A stretch of 64,000 nt of DNA, taken from the NCBI GenBank assembly GCA_028285495.1, contig JANQPB010000009.1, positions 1-64,000 on the forward strand, written 5' to 3'. Shown here piece by piece: positions 28,930 to 38,305 of this stretch; position 1 is the stretch's first letter; every line of letters starts with the position of its first letter. A model generated the notes under the pieces. The model did not search any database. It was given only the letters and a program-made list of their open reading frames with translations, and was not told where the DNA came from. Made by a program: the position numbers and the translations under genes. Origin of the DNA: Acidimicrobiales bacterium. GTDB taxonomy: Bacteria; Actinomycetota; Acidimicrobiia; Acidimicrobiales; SZUA-35.

Positions 28930-30833
28930 CGACCGACGCCACCTCACCGTCGCCAACCGATGGGCCGGCCGAGGCCACGGTCTCGCCGGAGGCGCCCGCC
29001 GGGCCCGGCTCGGCCAGGATGGGCACGTTCCGGATCGGCTGCGAGCTGCTCCGCTACCGGCCGGGCGTGTTCGGCTTCTGCTTCGTGTGCTGGACGCTCA
29101 TCCACGCCACCCCACTCGTGGTCGGGCTGCTGATCGGCCGGATCTTCGGGATCCTGGCCGACGGCGCCGAGGCCGGGTTCGACTCGGCCGGCTCCCCGTG
29201 GACCTGGGTGGCGGCGTTCGGCGCGCTGGCGGTGGCTCGCAACGGGCTGATCTGGATCGGCGACATCCGCTGGATCGCCTACTGGAACGACCAGACGCTC
29301 CAGCTGCAGCGCAACCTCCTCCGCTGGCTGCTGGAGGCCGACGGCTCCCGGGTGCTGCGGTCCTCGCCCGGCGAGGCGATCAGCACGTTCCGCGACGACG
29401 TCGAGGACCTGCTCGAGTACGCCGAGAACTACGTCGACGGTGGCGGCATCCTCGTCTACGCCGGCGGCTCGATCGCGGTGATGGCCTCCATCGACGCCCA
29501 GTTGACCGCCGTGCTGCTCGTCCCGCTCGTCTTCGTCGTCGGGGTGGCCCAGGCCCTGGGGCCCCAGATCCGCCAACGGCGCCGGGTGATGCGGCGGGCG
29601 ACCGAGGAGGTCACCGGCCTGATCGGCGAGACCTTCGGGGCGGTGCAGGCGGTCAAGCTGGCGGCGGCCGAGGGTCCGATGCTCGACGAGTTCGCCCGCC
29701 GAAACGAGGTCAGGCGAAAGGCGGCGCTGCGCGACACGTTCCTCACCGAGGCCCTGCTGTCGATCAACACCAACATGTCGACCCTGTCGGTTGCGATCGT
29801 GCTCCTCGCCGTCGCCTTCGGCGATGGCACCAGCCTGTCGGTCGGCGAACTGGTGATCTTCCTGACCCTCCTGCCCCGCCTGACCTTCTACATGGCCTTC
29901 GTCGGCCACCTGATCGCCCAGCACCGCCGCACCGGCGTCGCCTTCGACCGGATGCGGAGCCTCGCCGTCGACGCCGACGACCTCGATCTGCTCGACCGGA
30001 CCCGGGTCCCGCTCGAGGGCTCGCTCGGCGAGCTGCCGCCCAGACACCGTCCGGCTGGCGACCGGCTCGACCGGCTGCGGGTCGAGGGACTGTCGTTCAC
30101 CTACCCGGACGACCGGTCGGATCGCCCGACGGGGATCGACGACGTGTCGTTCGAGCTGGCCAGCGGCTCGTTCACCGTGCTGGCCGGTCGGGTCGGCGCC
30201 GGCAAGACCACGATCCTGCGGGCCCTGCTCGGCCTCGTCCCGGCCGACGGTGACGTGTGGTGGAACGGCCGTCGCATCGACGACCGGGCGTCGTTCCTGG
30301 TCCCGCCCCGCTCGGCCTACACCCCCCAGATCCCGCGCCTGTTCTCCGACACGCTGTCGTACAACATCGCCCTCCGCGGCAGCGACGCCGACGGGGATCT
30401 GCCGGTGCGCGACGCAGCCAGGCTGGCCGTGCTCGACGACGACCTCGACCGACTCGCCGGCGGCATCGAGACCGTCGTCGGGGCCAGGGGGGTCAAGCTC
30501 TCCGGCGGGCAGATCCAGCGGTCCGGGGTGGCCCGGATGTTCGCCACCGGGGCCGATCTGCTCGTGTTCGACGACCTGTCGTCCGCCCTCGACCTGCACA
30601 CCGAGGCCGAGCTGTGGACCCGGCTGTTCGACCACCGCGACGCCACCTGCCTGGTCGTCTCCCACCGGCCGGCGGCGCTGGAGCGGGCCGACCAGATCCT
30701 CGTCGTCGACGACGGGCGGATCGTCGACCGGGGCACGCTGTCCGAGTTGTTGCAGCGGTCGCCGGTGATGGTCGAGCTGTGGACCGCCGGTCGTCGGTTG
30801 CCCGGCGTCGAGGATCCGGCCGGCGGCGGCTGA
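28926..30833 (+). CDS. ABC transporter ATP-binding/permease protein (half exporter 2)
   Basis: TM domain plus NBD: Walker A GRVGAGKTTILRAL, signature LSGGQ, Walker B LLVFDDLSSALD, H-loop VVSHRPA; ATGA overlap with exporter 1. Confidence 0.93.
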   Translation: MTTDATSPSPTDGPAEATVSPEAPAGPGSARMGTFRIGCELLRYRPGVFGFCFVCWTLIHATPLVVGLLIGRIFGILADGAEAGFDSAGSPWTWVAAFGALAVARNGLIWIGDIRWIAYWNDQTLQLQRNLLRWLLEADGSRVLRSSPGEAISTFRDDVEDLLEYAENYVDGGGILVYAGGSIAVMASIDAQLTAVLLVPLVFVVGVAQALGPQIRQRRRVMRRATEEVTGLIGETFGAVQAVKLAAAEGPMLDEFARRNEVRRKAALRDTFLTEALLSINTNMSTLSVAIVLLAVAFGDGTSLSVGELVIFLTLLPRLTFYMAFVGHLIAQHRRTGVAFDRMRSLAVDADDLDLLDRTRVPLEGSLGELPPRHRPAGDRLDRLRVEGLSFTYPDDRSDRPTGIDDVSFELASGSFTVLAGRVGAGKTTILRALLGLVPADGDVWWNGRRIDDRASFLVPPRSAYTPQIPRLFSDTLSYNIALRGSDADGDLPVRDAARLAVLDDDLDRLAGGIETVVGARGVKLSGGQIQRSGVARMFATGADLLVFDDLSSALDLHTEAELWTRLFDHRDATCLVVSHRPAALERADQILVVDDGRIVDRGTLSELLQRSPVMVELWTAGRRLPGVEDPAGGG

Positions 30834-30861
30834 CCGCTGGTCGGCTCGGGGCCGGCCAACC

Positions 30862-30876
30862 TAGCCTCGGGTCATG
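30862..30876 (+). promoter_or_regulatory. Leaderless-type -10 box of P450 gene
   Basis: TAGCCT-N6-ATG. Confidence 0.6.
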
Positions 30877-32103
30877 GAGATCGACCTGCTGTCGGTGGCC
30901 AACTACGCCGGGAGCCAGCCGAACGACCAGTTCGCCTGGCTGCGGGCCAACGCGCCCGTGTATCGCCATGCCGAGCCGGACGGCCCGGGATTCTGGGCCG
31001 TGACCCGCTACGACGACGTCAGGACCGTCGGCCGCGATCACCAGCGGTTCTCGTCGCAGCCGACGATCATGCTCGGCGACCCCGACCCAGGCGACTCGCT
31101 GTCCGGCGGCGGCGACCACGTGATGATGCTGACCGCCGACCCGCCTGTCCACACCAGGATGCGGCGGCTCGTCAGCCGACACTTCACCCCCCGGGCGGCC
31201 CAGGCCCTCCGGCCACGGTTGGCGGAGCTGGCGACCCGGATCGTCGACGAGGTCATCGAGCGGGGCTCGTGTGATCTGGTGACCGACCTGGCCGGCGAGA
31301 TGCCGAGCTTCGTCATCGCCGACGTCCTCGGCATCCCGCTCGAGGACGGGCGCGAGCTGTACCACCACACCGAGACGATCCACTCGAGCGAGGAGGTGGT
31401 CAGCCACGACGATCGCCGGGCCGCCGTCGGCCACATGTTCGCCTACGCCCAACGGGTCTACGAGGCCAAGCGGGCCGACCCGGCCGACGACCTCGCCACC
31501 CTCCTGGCCACCGGCGAGATCGCCGGCCGACCGATCGACGGGATCGACTTCTTCCTCTGGTTCCTGCTCCTCGTCGACGCCGGCGGCGACACCACCCGCA
31601 ATCTCCTCGGCGGCGGCTTCGACTCGCTGTTCGAGCATCCCGACCAGCTCGACCGGCTCCGGGCCGATCCGGAAGGGCTCGCCCCGAGCGCCATCGAGGA
31701 GCTGCTGCGGTGGGTCAGCCCGGTCATCTACATGCGCCGGACGGCGACGGCCGACACCGAGCTGGCCGGCCAGGCGATCACCGCCGGCGACAAGGTCGTC
31801 ATGTACTACGGCGCGGCCAATCGCGATCCGGCCTGCGTCGACGAGCCCGACCGCTTCGACATCGCCCGGGCGACCAATCCCCATGTCGCCTTCGGCGGCG
31901 GCGGTCCCCACTTCTGCCTCGGCGCCCATCTGGCCCGGCTCGAGATCGAGGCCATGCTGGTCGAGATGCTGCGCCGGTTGCCCGACCTCCAACCGGCCGG
32001 CGACGTCGACTGGATGGGCTCCAACTTCATCTTCGGCCCGACCAGGCTGCCGGTCCGGTTCACCGCCGGCCCTCGGGTCGGCGCCGTACCGGCAACACCG
32101 TGA
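30874..32103 (+). CDS. Cytochrome P450
   Basis: I-helix DAGGDTTRN, ExxR-region, heme-binding FGGGGPHFCLGAHLARLE. Confidence 0.96.
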   Translation: MEIDLLSVANYAGSQPNDQFAWLRANAPVYRHAEPDGPGFWAVTRYDDVRTVGRDHQRFSSQPTIMLGDPDPGDSLSGGGDHVMMLTADPPVHTRMRRLVSRHFTPRAAQALRPRLAELATRIVDEVIERGSCDLVTDLAGEMPSFVIADVLGIPLEDGRELYHHTETIHSSEEVVSHDDRRAAVGHMFAYAQRVYEAKRADPADDLATLLATGEIAGRPIDGIDFFLWFLLLVDAGGDTTRNLLGGGFDSLFEHPDQLDRLRADPEGLAPSAIEELLRWVSPVIYMRRTATADTELAGQAITAGDKVVMYYGAANRDPACVDEPDRFDIARATNPHVAFGGGGPHFCLGAHLARLEIEAMLVEMLRRLPDLQPAGDVDWMGSNFIFGPTRLPVRFTAGPRVGAVPATP

Positions 32104-33188
32104 GCACGGCCGGCGGCCCCGTCAAGGCAGCGGGCCCCCGGGTCGTCGCCCTGGCCTACGACGGGCTGTGCACGTTCGAGTACGGCGTCGTGGTCGAGAT
32201 CTTCGGCCTGGCTCGGCCCGAGCTGCCGCCGCTGACCACCCCGTGGTATCGCTTCTCGACCGTGGCCGTCGACCCACCGCCGCTCCGGGCCGCCGGCGGG
32301 CTCACCGTGTCGGTCGACGACACCATCGACGCCATCGGCGAGCTGCGGGCCGGCGACACGATCGTCGTACCCGGGTGGCGCGACCTCGACGACCCGCCCG
32401 CCCCCGAGCTGGTGGCGACCCTGGTCGCCGCCGCCGCTCGTGGCGTGCGCCTGTTGTCGATCTGCTCCGGGGTGTTCCTGCTCGTCGCCACCGGGCTGCT
32501 CGACGGTCGCCGGGCCGCCACCCACTGGCGCCACGCCGACCGCCTGCGGGCGATGAACCCGTCGGTCGAGGTCGACGCCGACGTGTTGTACGTCGACGAG
32601 GGCTCGATCATCACCTCCGCCGGCAGCGCAGCCGGGATCGACGCCTGCATGCACCTCGTCCGCCGCGACCACGGGGCCGAGGTCGCCGGGATCGTGGCCC
32701 GCCGGCTGGTCGTCCCCCCGCACCGGGACGGCGGCCAGGCCCAGTACGCCCCCCGGCCCCACCTCGACGACGGGGTCGCCTCGGGCGAGCGCTCGCCGGT
32801 GGCCCGGGCCATGGACTGGGCCGCCGGTCGGCTCGACCGGCCGCTCACCGTCGACGACCTGGCCCGCTCGGTCGCCCTCTCGTCCCGGACGTTCACCCGC
32901 CGGTTCGCCGAGCAGGTCGGCACCAGCCCCTACCGGTGGCTGATCGCCCAGCGGCTCGGCCGGGCCCGCGACCTGCTGGAGACGACCGAGCTGCCGATCG
33001 ACGAGGTGGCGACCGCATCGGGCTTCCTCACGGCGGCGGCGCTCCGCCACCACTTCGCCAAGCAGCTGGGCACGACCCCGACGGCCTACCGGCGGAGCTT
33101 CGGCCCCGGCGATGGGTCCCCGCCGGGCTCGGGCCGCGCCGCGGGAAATGGCCGGACAAAGATCGGCGACCCTACACTCGGCTGGTGA
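32100..33188 (+). CDS. GlxA family transcriptional regulator (DJ-1/PfpI + AraC HTH)
   Basis: LLSICSGVFLLVATGLLDGRRAATHW amidotransferase-like domain; C-terminal AraC HTH; GTG overlaps P450 stop. Confidence 0.92.
   Translation: MSTAGGPVKAAGPRVVALAYDGLCTFEYGVVVEIFGLARPELPPLTTPWYRFSTVAVDPPPLRAAGGLTVSVDDTIDAIGELRAGDTIVVPGWRDLDDPPAPELVATLVAAAARGVRLLSICSGVFLLVATGLLDGRRAATHWRHADRLRAMNPSVEVDADVLYVDEGSIITSAGSAAGIDACMHLVRRDHGAEVAGIVARRLVVPPHRDGGQAQYAPRPHLDDGVASGERSPVARAMDWAAGRLDRPLTVDDLARSVALSSRTFTRRFAEQVGTSPYRWLIAQRLGRARDLLETTELPIDEVATASGFLTAAALRHHFAKQLGTTPTAYRRSFGPGDGSPPGSGRAAGNGRTKIGDPTLGW
33173..33187 (+). promoter_or_regulatory. Leaderless-type -10 box of MFS gene
   Basis: TACACT-N6-GTG. Confidence 0.55.
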
Positions 33189-34492
33189 GTTCCGAGCCCT
33201 CTGTCGTGTCGAGCGGCGCCGTCGGCCTCAGCGCCGAGGAGCGCCAGGCCATCCAGCGCCGCACGCTCGGCGTGCTGTTCGCCAGCTCGATCTTCGGGCG
33301 GGCGTCGATGTCGCTCGGGTTCGTGGTGGCCGCCGTCATCATGAAGGACATCCTCGGGTCGAGCACCTGGGCCGGCGCCTCGACCGCGGCCATCACCGTC
33401 GGCACCGCGCTGAGCGCCTCGGCCCTCGCCGCCTACATGAACCGCAAGGGTCGGCGACCCGGGCTCACCCTCGGCTACGTCGTCGCCACCGTCGGCGGGT
33501 TGATCGCCGTCGTCGGCGCAGCCCAGCTCTCGCTCGTGCCCTACCTGATCGGCCTGGCCCTGATCGGGGTCGGTCAGGGCGGCACCAACCTCGCCCGCTA
33601 CGCCGCCGCCGACCTGGCCGAGCCGTCCGGCCGCTCGAAGGCGATCAGCTACGTCGTGTTCGCATCGACGGTCGGGGCCGTCGGCGGCCCGGCCCTGGCC
33701 GGTCCGGCCGGTGACCTCGGCGAGCGGTTCGGCTACGACGAGCTGGTCGGGCCCTTCGGCTTCGCCGCCCTGTTCTTCCTGCTCGGCGGGGTCGTCGTCT
33801 GGGCCGGTCTCCGGCCGGACCCGCTGGTGGTGATCGGCGGCACGACCGAGCAGAGCGATCCCGGGTCCCGGCCGCAGGCCAGCTTCTCCCGCAGCATGCG
33901 CATCATCTGGGCCAACCCGATGGCCCGGCTGGCCCTGATCGGCCTGGTGATCTCGCAGGCGGTGATGGTCATGGTCATGGCCATGACCCCGCTGCACATG
34001 GAGGAGCATGGGCACAGCATCGGCCTGGTCGGCTGGGTCCTCTCGGCCCACACCGCCGGCATGTTCGCCTTCGCCCCCCTCGCCGGGTGGGCCTCCGATC
34101 GCTACGGGCGGGTGGCGGCCATCGCCGTCGGCGGGGCGGTGCTGGTGGCGGCGACGGTGATGACGGCCCTCGCCGGCGAGGCTCCCGCCATCCTCATGTT
34201 CCCCGGCCTCTACCTGCTCGGCCTCGGCTGGAGCTTCGGCATGGTGGCGTCGAGCGCGCTGCTGACCGAGTCGGTGCCGGCCGAGGACGCCGTCTCGGCC
34301 CAGGGCGCAGCCGACCTCGTGACCAGCTTCGCCAGCGGGGCCGGCGCACTCGGGTCTGGCCTGGTGTTCACGATGGCCGGGTTCCACATCCTGTCCGGCA
34401 TCGGGATCGTGGCCTCGGGCCTGATGATGGTGGCGGCCTACGCCAGGGGTCGGCTGTCCGGCCCCGGCCCGGTCGTCCGCCCCGCCGGCTGA
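33185..34492 (+). CDS. MFS transporter
   Basis: 12-TM pattern; AYMNRKGRRPGLTLGYVVA, AGWASDRYGRVAAIAVG; GTG with TACACT-N6 upstream. Confidence 0.9.
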   Translation: MSSEPSVVSSGAVGLSAEERQAIQRRTLGVLFASSIFGRASMSLGFVVAAVIMKDILGSSTWAGASTAAITVGTALSASALAAYMNRKGRRPGLTLGYVVATVGGLIAVVGAAQLSLVPYLIGLALIGVGQGGTNLARYAAADLAEPSGRSKAISYVVFASTVGAVGGPALAGPAGDLGERFGYDELVGPFGFAALFFLLGGVVVWAGLRPDPLVVIGGTTEQSDPGSRPQASFSRSMRIIWANPMARLALIGLVISQAVMVMVMAMTPLHMEEHGHSIGLVGWVLSAHTAGMFAFAPLAGWASDRYGRVAAIAVGGAVLVAATVMTALAGEAPAILMFPGLYLLGLGWSFGMVASSALLTESVPAEDAVSAQGAADLVTSFASGAGALGSGLVFTMAGFHILSGIGIVASGLMMVAAYARGRLSGPGPVVRPAG

Positions 34493-34526
34493 TCGCCGCC
34501 GTTCGCCGGGCCGGCCGTTCGCCGGG

Positions 34527-35402
34527 TCAGCCGACGGCCGCCCGGCGACGCCCCGGCGCCGTGGCCAGGGCGAGCAGGTGCGGCCCGAGGCCGAGCAGGT
34601 CGGGCGCCGACTCCATCGACCGCAGCACGAACAAGAGGCGCTCCCGTTCACCCGGGTCGTCGAGCCGGGCCTCGAGGTCGCCGAGCGCAACCGCCACCCC
34701 CTCGACGCTGACCACGTCGTCGACGACCAGGCCCGCCTCCTCCACCTCCCGCCGCAACTGGTCGGGGCGGTGGGCGTAGCCGTTGAAGCTGCCGTCGAAC
34801 AGCGGTGGGATGACGCCGGTGTCGCGGACCCCGTCGAGCAGACCGAGGATCTCCGGGAACGCGAGATCGGCCCGCTTGAGCAGCACGCCGTCGACCAGCA
34901 CCGAGTGTCGGCTGATGGCGGCCGCCGCGACCGCCCCGCCGGGCCGGACGATCCTGGCCGCCTCGGTGAGGGCCCGGCGGCGGTCGGCCGGGTCGACCAG
35001 GTGATAGAGGGGCCCGAGCAGCAGCACGGCGTCGACCGAGCCGTCGTCGAGGTCGAGCCGGCGGGCGTCGCCGACGGCGGCATCGAGCCGGTCGCCGGTC
35101 GGCGTGCCCGGTTGGTGGTTGGCCCGCACGTGGTCGACGTGGGCGGCGACGATGTCCCGGTGCGCGACGCGATGGCCGAGCGACAGGAGGTGGTCGGTGT
35201 AGATGCCGGGCCCGCCGCCGATGTCGGCGACCACCGCCGGGGCCGGCGGCAGCACCCGGTCGAGCAGCTCGACCGTCCGGAGGTACTCGACCCGGCCGAG
35301 GCCCTCGGTCAACCGAGCCGCCTCCTTGCCGAGGGCGTAGTAGGACTGCAGCGACGCGTCGGTCACCGGTAGCGGCGGCTCGCTCGGCGTCGTCGGTTCC
35401 AT
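34527..35402 (-). CDS. Class I SAM-dependent methyltransferase
   Basis: VVADIGGGPGIYTDHLLSLGHRV, DAVLLLGPLYHLVDPADRRRALTEAARIVRPGG. Confidence 0.9.
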   Translation of the reverse strand: MEPTTPSEPPLPVTDASLQSYYALGKEAARLTEGLGRVEYLRTVELLDRVLPPAPAVVADIGGGPGIYTDHLLSLGHRVAHRDIVAAHVDHVRANHQPGTPTGDRLDAAVGDARRLDLDDGSVDAVLLLGPLYHLVDPADRRRALTEAARIVRPGGAVAAAAISRHSVLVDGVLLKRADLAFPEILGLLDGVRDTGVIPPLFDGSFNGYAHRPDQLRREVEEAGLVVDDVVSVEGVAVALGDLEARLDDPGERERLLFVLRSMESAPDLLGLGPHLLALATAPGRRRAAVG

Positions 35403-35488
35403 GGGGCCATCGTCGTCCGCTCGCTCGCCGGGGGCCAGCGAGTTCGGGGCGGCGGCGGGTGGCCGCCCTGCGGTCGGAGGTCGACGAC

Positions 35489-36505
35489 TCAGCCGCTGAG
35501 GTCGACGACGACCTTGCCGGCGAAGGCGTTGGCCTCCATGCCCTCGTGGGCCTCGACCAGCTCGTCGAACGGGATGACCCGGTCGATGCCGGCGGCGTAG
35601 GTGCCGTCGCCGACTCGGTCGACGATCGTCTGCAGGATCGGCGTTTCGATCGCGGCGTCGAGCGTCTCACTCGAAAAGAAGTCGACGTCGTCCCGCTGGA
35701 AGGCCCCGGGAACCGAGCCGACCGCAGCGGTGCCGTAGCTCTCGGCCAGCGATCCGGCGAGGCAGATCCGGCCGCCGGCGGCCAACGCAGCCCGGTCGTC
35801 GGCCAGGCTGTCGTCGCTGGCCACGGTGTCGATGGCGCCGGTCGCTCCGTCCGGCCAGCGCCGCCTGACCTCGTCGGCCACCGGCTCGCTCGTGACCAGC
35901 ACGTCGGTGAAGCCGCCGTCGAGCAGCGCTGGGCGCTTGTGCTCGCTCCTGGTCACGCCGACCACCTCGCCGCCGGCGTTGGTCACGATCTGGGCCACCG
36001 CCAGGCCGAGGGCGGAGGCGCCGGGCCGCATCAGGATCCGGGCCGCGTCCGGCCGCTCGCCGGCCTGGCGCTCGGCGCCGGTCATGCCGCCGGCGACCCG
36101 GATGCAGCCCCAGGCGGTGAGGAACGTCTCGGGGATGGCGCCGAAGGTGGCCCAGTCGAGGTCGGTCTCGATCGGGAACACGTTGGAGCGGGGGAGCAGC
36201 GTCTTCTCGGCGTACGAGCCGTCGTGGCTCCGGCCCATGCCGCCCATCGCCGCGGCCACCCGCTGGCCGGCGACGAGGTCGGTGCCGCCGCCGTCGGTCA
36301 CCACACCGACGCACTCGATGCCGATGATCCGGGGAAAGGGGACGGCGTCGCCGGAACCGCCGGCCCTGGTCACGGCCTCGGCCCGGTTGAGCCCGAACGC
36401 CCTGATGTCGATCGAGACCCAGCCATCCCGGGGCTCGGGATCGGGGACCTCGGTCAGGTCGAGGGCGTCCGGGCCGCCCGCTTCGTGCACCACCCATGCT
36501 CGCAT
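35489..36505 (-). CDS. Zinc-type alcohol dehydrogenase/quinone oxidoreductase (MDR family)
   Basis: MRAWVVHEAGGPDALDLTEVPDPEP; GIECVGVV; GATGAIDTVASDD; ATG 36505 preferred (TAGGTT-N7 upstream). Confidence 0.9.
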   Translation of the reverse strand: MRAWVVHEAGGPDALDLTEVPDPEPRDGWVSIDIRAFGLNRAEAVTRAGGSGDAVPFPRIIGIECVGVVTDGGGTDLVAGQRVAAAMGGMGRSHDGSYAEKTLLPRSNVFPIETDLDWATFGAIPETFLTAWGCIRVAGGMTGAERQAGERPDAARILMRPGASALGLAVAQIVTNAGGEVVGVTRSEHKRPALLDGGFTDVLVTSEPVADEVRRRWPDGATGAIDTVASDDSLADDRAALAAGGRICLAGSLAESYGTAAVGSVPGAFQRDDVDFFSSETLDAAIETPILQTIVDRVGDGTYAAGIDRVIPFDELVEAHEGMEANAFAGKVVVDLSG

Positions 36506-36528
36506 GGTCGCCAACCTACCCCGGGGGC

Positions 36529-36945
36529 CTAGACCGGTCCGGCCACGTGGCTCGAGTTGACCACGAGGGTGTTGCCCTCGGGGTCGGGGGCGGTGAACAG
36601 CCGGTGCGGACCGGCCCGGCGGATCTCGGTCGGCTCGGCGCCGAGGGCGAGGAACCGGTCCCGGGTGGCGTCGACGTCGTCGACCATGAGGTCGAGCGTG
36701 GTCGAGCCGGCGGGTCCGCGGGTGATGGCCAGGTGGGTGCCGCCCCGGAGCTCGAGGATGGCCACACCGGGGAGCCGGACGACCTTGCGGAGCCCGATCG
36801 AGCGGTAGAAGCGGGCCAGCTCGCCGATGTCGTCGCCGGTCAGGGGCACGTGGCCGATGGCGACCGCCGGACGCCGATCGGGCTCGTTGCGGTCCCCGGC
36901 GGGATCCGCCGCTCGGCGGGGCAGGCGGTCGAGCAGCCGGGTCAC
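36529..36945 (-). CDS. VOC (glyoxalase/bleomycin resistance) family protein
   Basis: IGHVPLTGDDIGELARFYRSIGLRKV...HLAITRGPAG; single VOC module. Confidence 0.82.
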   Translation of the reverse strand: MTRLLDRLPRRAADPAGDRNEPDRRPAVAIGHVPLTGDDIGELARFYRSIGLRKVVRLPGVAILELRGGTHLAITRGPAGSTTLDLMVDDVDATRDRFLALGAEPTEIRRAGPHRLFTAPDPEGNTLVVNSSHVAGPV

Positions 36946-37562
36946 GCCCTATCCCCGTCGCCGGCCACCCGGACGAGCGGGATCTGGAGCTGGTGGGGGC
37001 GGCGGTCGGGCCGGTCGAACGGCGTGCCGTCGACGTGCTTGGCCCCCATGAACAGCAGGCCGTTGACGAAGTAGATGAGGTCGTAGTCGGTCAGGATCTG
37101 GCCGGCGGCGATGTCGAACAGCGGGAACGCCTTGCCGAGGATGTCCTGACGCACCCCCGGGGCGAACTCGTCCAGCTCGTCCGGTCGGCCCCGGTTGAGC
37201 ATGGCGACGACGTCGGGGACCGTCGGGGTCACGGCGAAGGCCTCGTCGAGCACGTAGTCGATCTCGAACGCCCCGTCGGCGATCGGGTGGGGCCCACCCC
37301 AGACCAGGCGGCCCCGGAACTCGAAGTCGAGCAGGTGGAGCTCGCCGTCGTCGTCGCCGTACTGGCTGATGACGCCGGTGAAGGTGTCGTCGGGCCGGTA
37401 GTGGAAGTGGCGGCGGAGGCGGGTCGGCTCGATCACCCCGTTGCCGGCCCGGTCCTCGGTCGGCCGCAGCTCGACGGTCAGGCTCTCCCAGCGGCCGACG
37501 GCGAAGGCCTTGACCTCGTCGAGGGTGCGGGGGTCGGCGGTGCCGGTCGTCTCGGCGTCCAT
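36942..37562 (-). CDS. Conserved-looking hypothetical protein
   Basis: 206-aa ORF with GGAG upstream of ATG 37562; GTGA overlap with VOC gene. Confidence 0.65.
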   Translation of the reverse strand: MDAETTGTADPRTLDEVKAFAVGRWESLTVELRPTEDRAGNGVIEPTRLRRHFHYRPDDTFTGVISQYGDDDGELHLLDFEFRGRLVWGGPHPIADGAFEIDYVLDEAFAVTPTVPDVVAMLNRGRPDELDEFAPGVRQDILGKAFPLFDIAAGQILTDYDLIYFVNGLLFMGAKHVDGTPFDRPDRRPHQLQIPLVRVAGDGDRA

Positions 37563-37583
37563 GATCGGGTCTCCTCGGATCGT

Positions 37584-37601
37584 GTTCCGCATTTACGGAA
37601 C
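37584..37601. promoter_or_regulatory. Inverted repeat, candidate TetR operator
   Basis: GTTCCG-CATTTA-CGGAAC in the 37563-37677 divergent intergenic region. Confidence 0.5.
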
Positions 37602-37621
37602 GGTTCGTATCGTCAATATAA

Positions 37622-37635
37622 ACAGAACGATCTGT
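37622..37635. promoter_or_regulatory. Inverted repeat, candidate TetR operator
   Basis: ACAGA-ACGA-TCTGT in the same divergent intergenic region. Confidence 0.45.
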
Positions 37636-37677
37636 ATCGTCAACCGTCGAGCGTGGGTTTCTGGTACGGTTCGCACT

Positions 37678-38277
37678 GTGAACCCGCCGAACCCGCCACG
37701 CCAGGTCGGCCGGCCGCCGGGCCCGCACGAGGAGACGCTCGGCAAGCTCCTGCCGGCCGCCCTGCGCATCTTCCTGAGCGAGGGCGGCGGGGCGCTGACG
37801 CCGACCCGCCTGCATCGTGAGACCGGCGTGTCCCGGGCCACGATCTACCGGAACTGGCCCGATCCGGCCGATCTGATCGAGGTCATGTTGCAGATGGCCA
37901 CGCGGCTCCCCGACGAGCTGACCTGCACCGATGACGTGCGGGCCGACCTCCACCTCGCCATGCGCACGCTGCTCGTTCGCTTCGAGCAGCGCCCGGCCAG
38001 GGCGTTCTTCGCCGCCTGCCTGGAGTACGGACGACGATCGGAGGCGGTGGCCTCGACGGCCGAGGCTTTCGTGGCCGGCATTCTCCAGCCGTTCCACCTC
38101 GTGCTGGCCGGCGCCATCGAGCGGGGCGACCTCGATGGCGATCTCGACACGCTCGTCGCCGAGGTGGCCGGACCGGTGATCCTGCGCCACGTCGTCATGG
38201 GCCAGACGGTCACCGAGTCCCAGGGTCGGGCCGTCGTCGACAACTTCTGCGACCACCACCTCGGTCCGGCCGCCTGA
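37678..38277 (+). CDS. TetR family transcriptional regulator
   Basis: N-terminal HTH LTPTRLHRETGVSRATIYRNWPDPADLIEVM. Confidence 0.9.
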   Translation: MNPPNPPRQVGRPPGPHEETLGKLLPAALRIFLSEGGGALTPTRLHRETGVSRATIYRNWPDPADLIEVMLQMATRLPDELTCTDDVRADLHLAMRTLLVRFEQRPARAFFAACLEYGRRSEAVASTAEAFVAGILQPFHLVLAGAIERGDLDGDLDTLVAEVAGPVILRHVVMGQTVTESQGRAVVDNFCDHHLGPAA

Positions 38278-38305
38278 GCGGTCGCCAGGGCGAGCGGCGT
38301 CTGGC

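Noticed and set aside
27174-34492. Possible secondary-metabolite biosynthetic cluster
   Set aside because: P450 and exporters are present but no core synthase (PKS, NRPS, terpene, RiPP precursor) is visible.
34501-34526. GTTCGCCGGG repeated with 16-bp period
   Set aside because: Only two copies in a short GC-rich convergent gap; likely chance in this composition.
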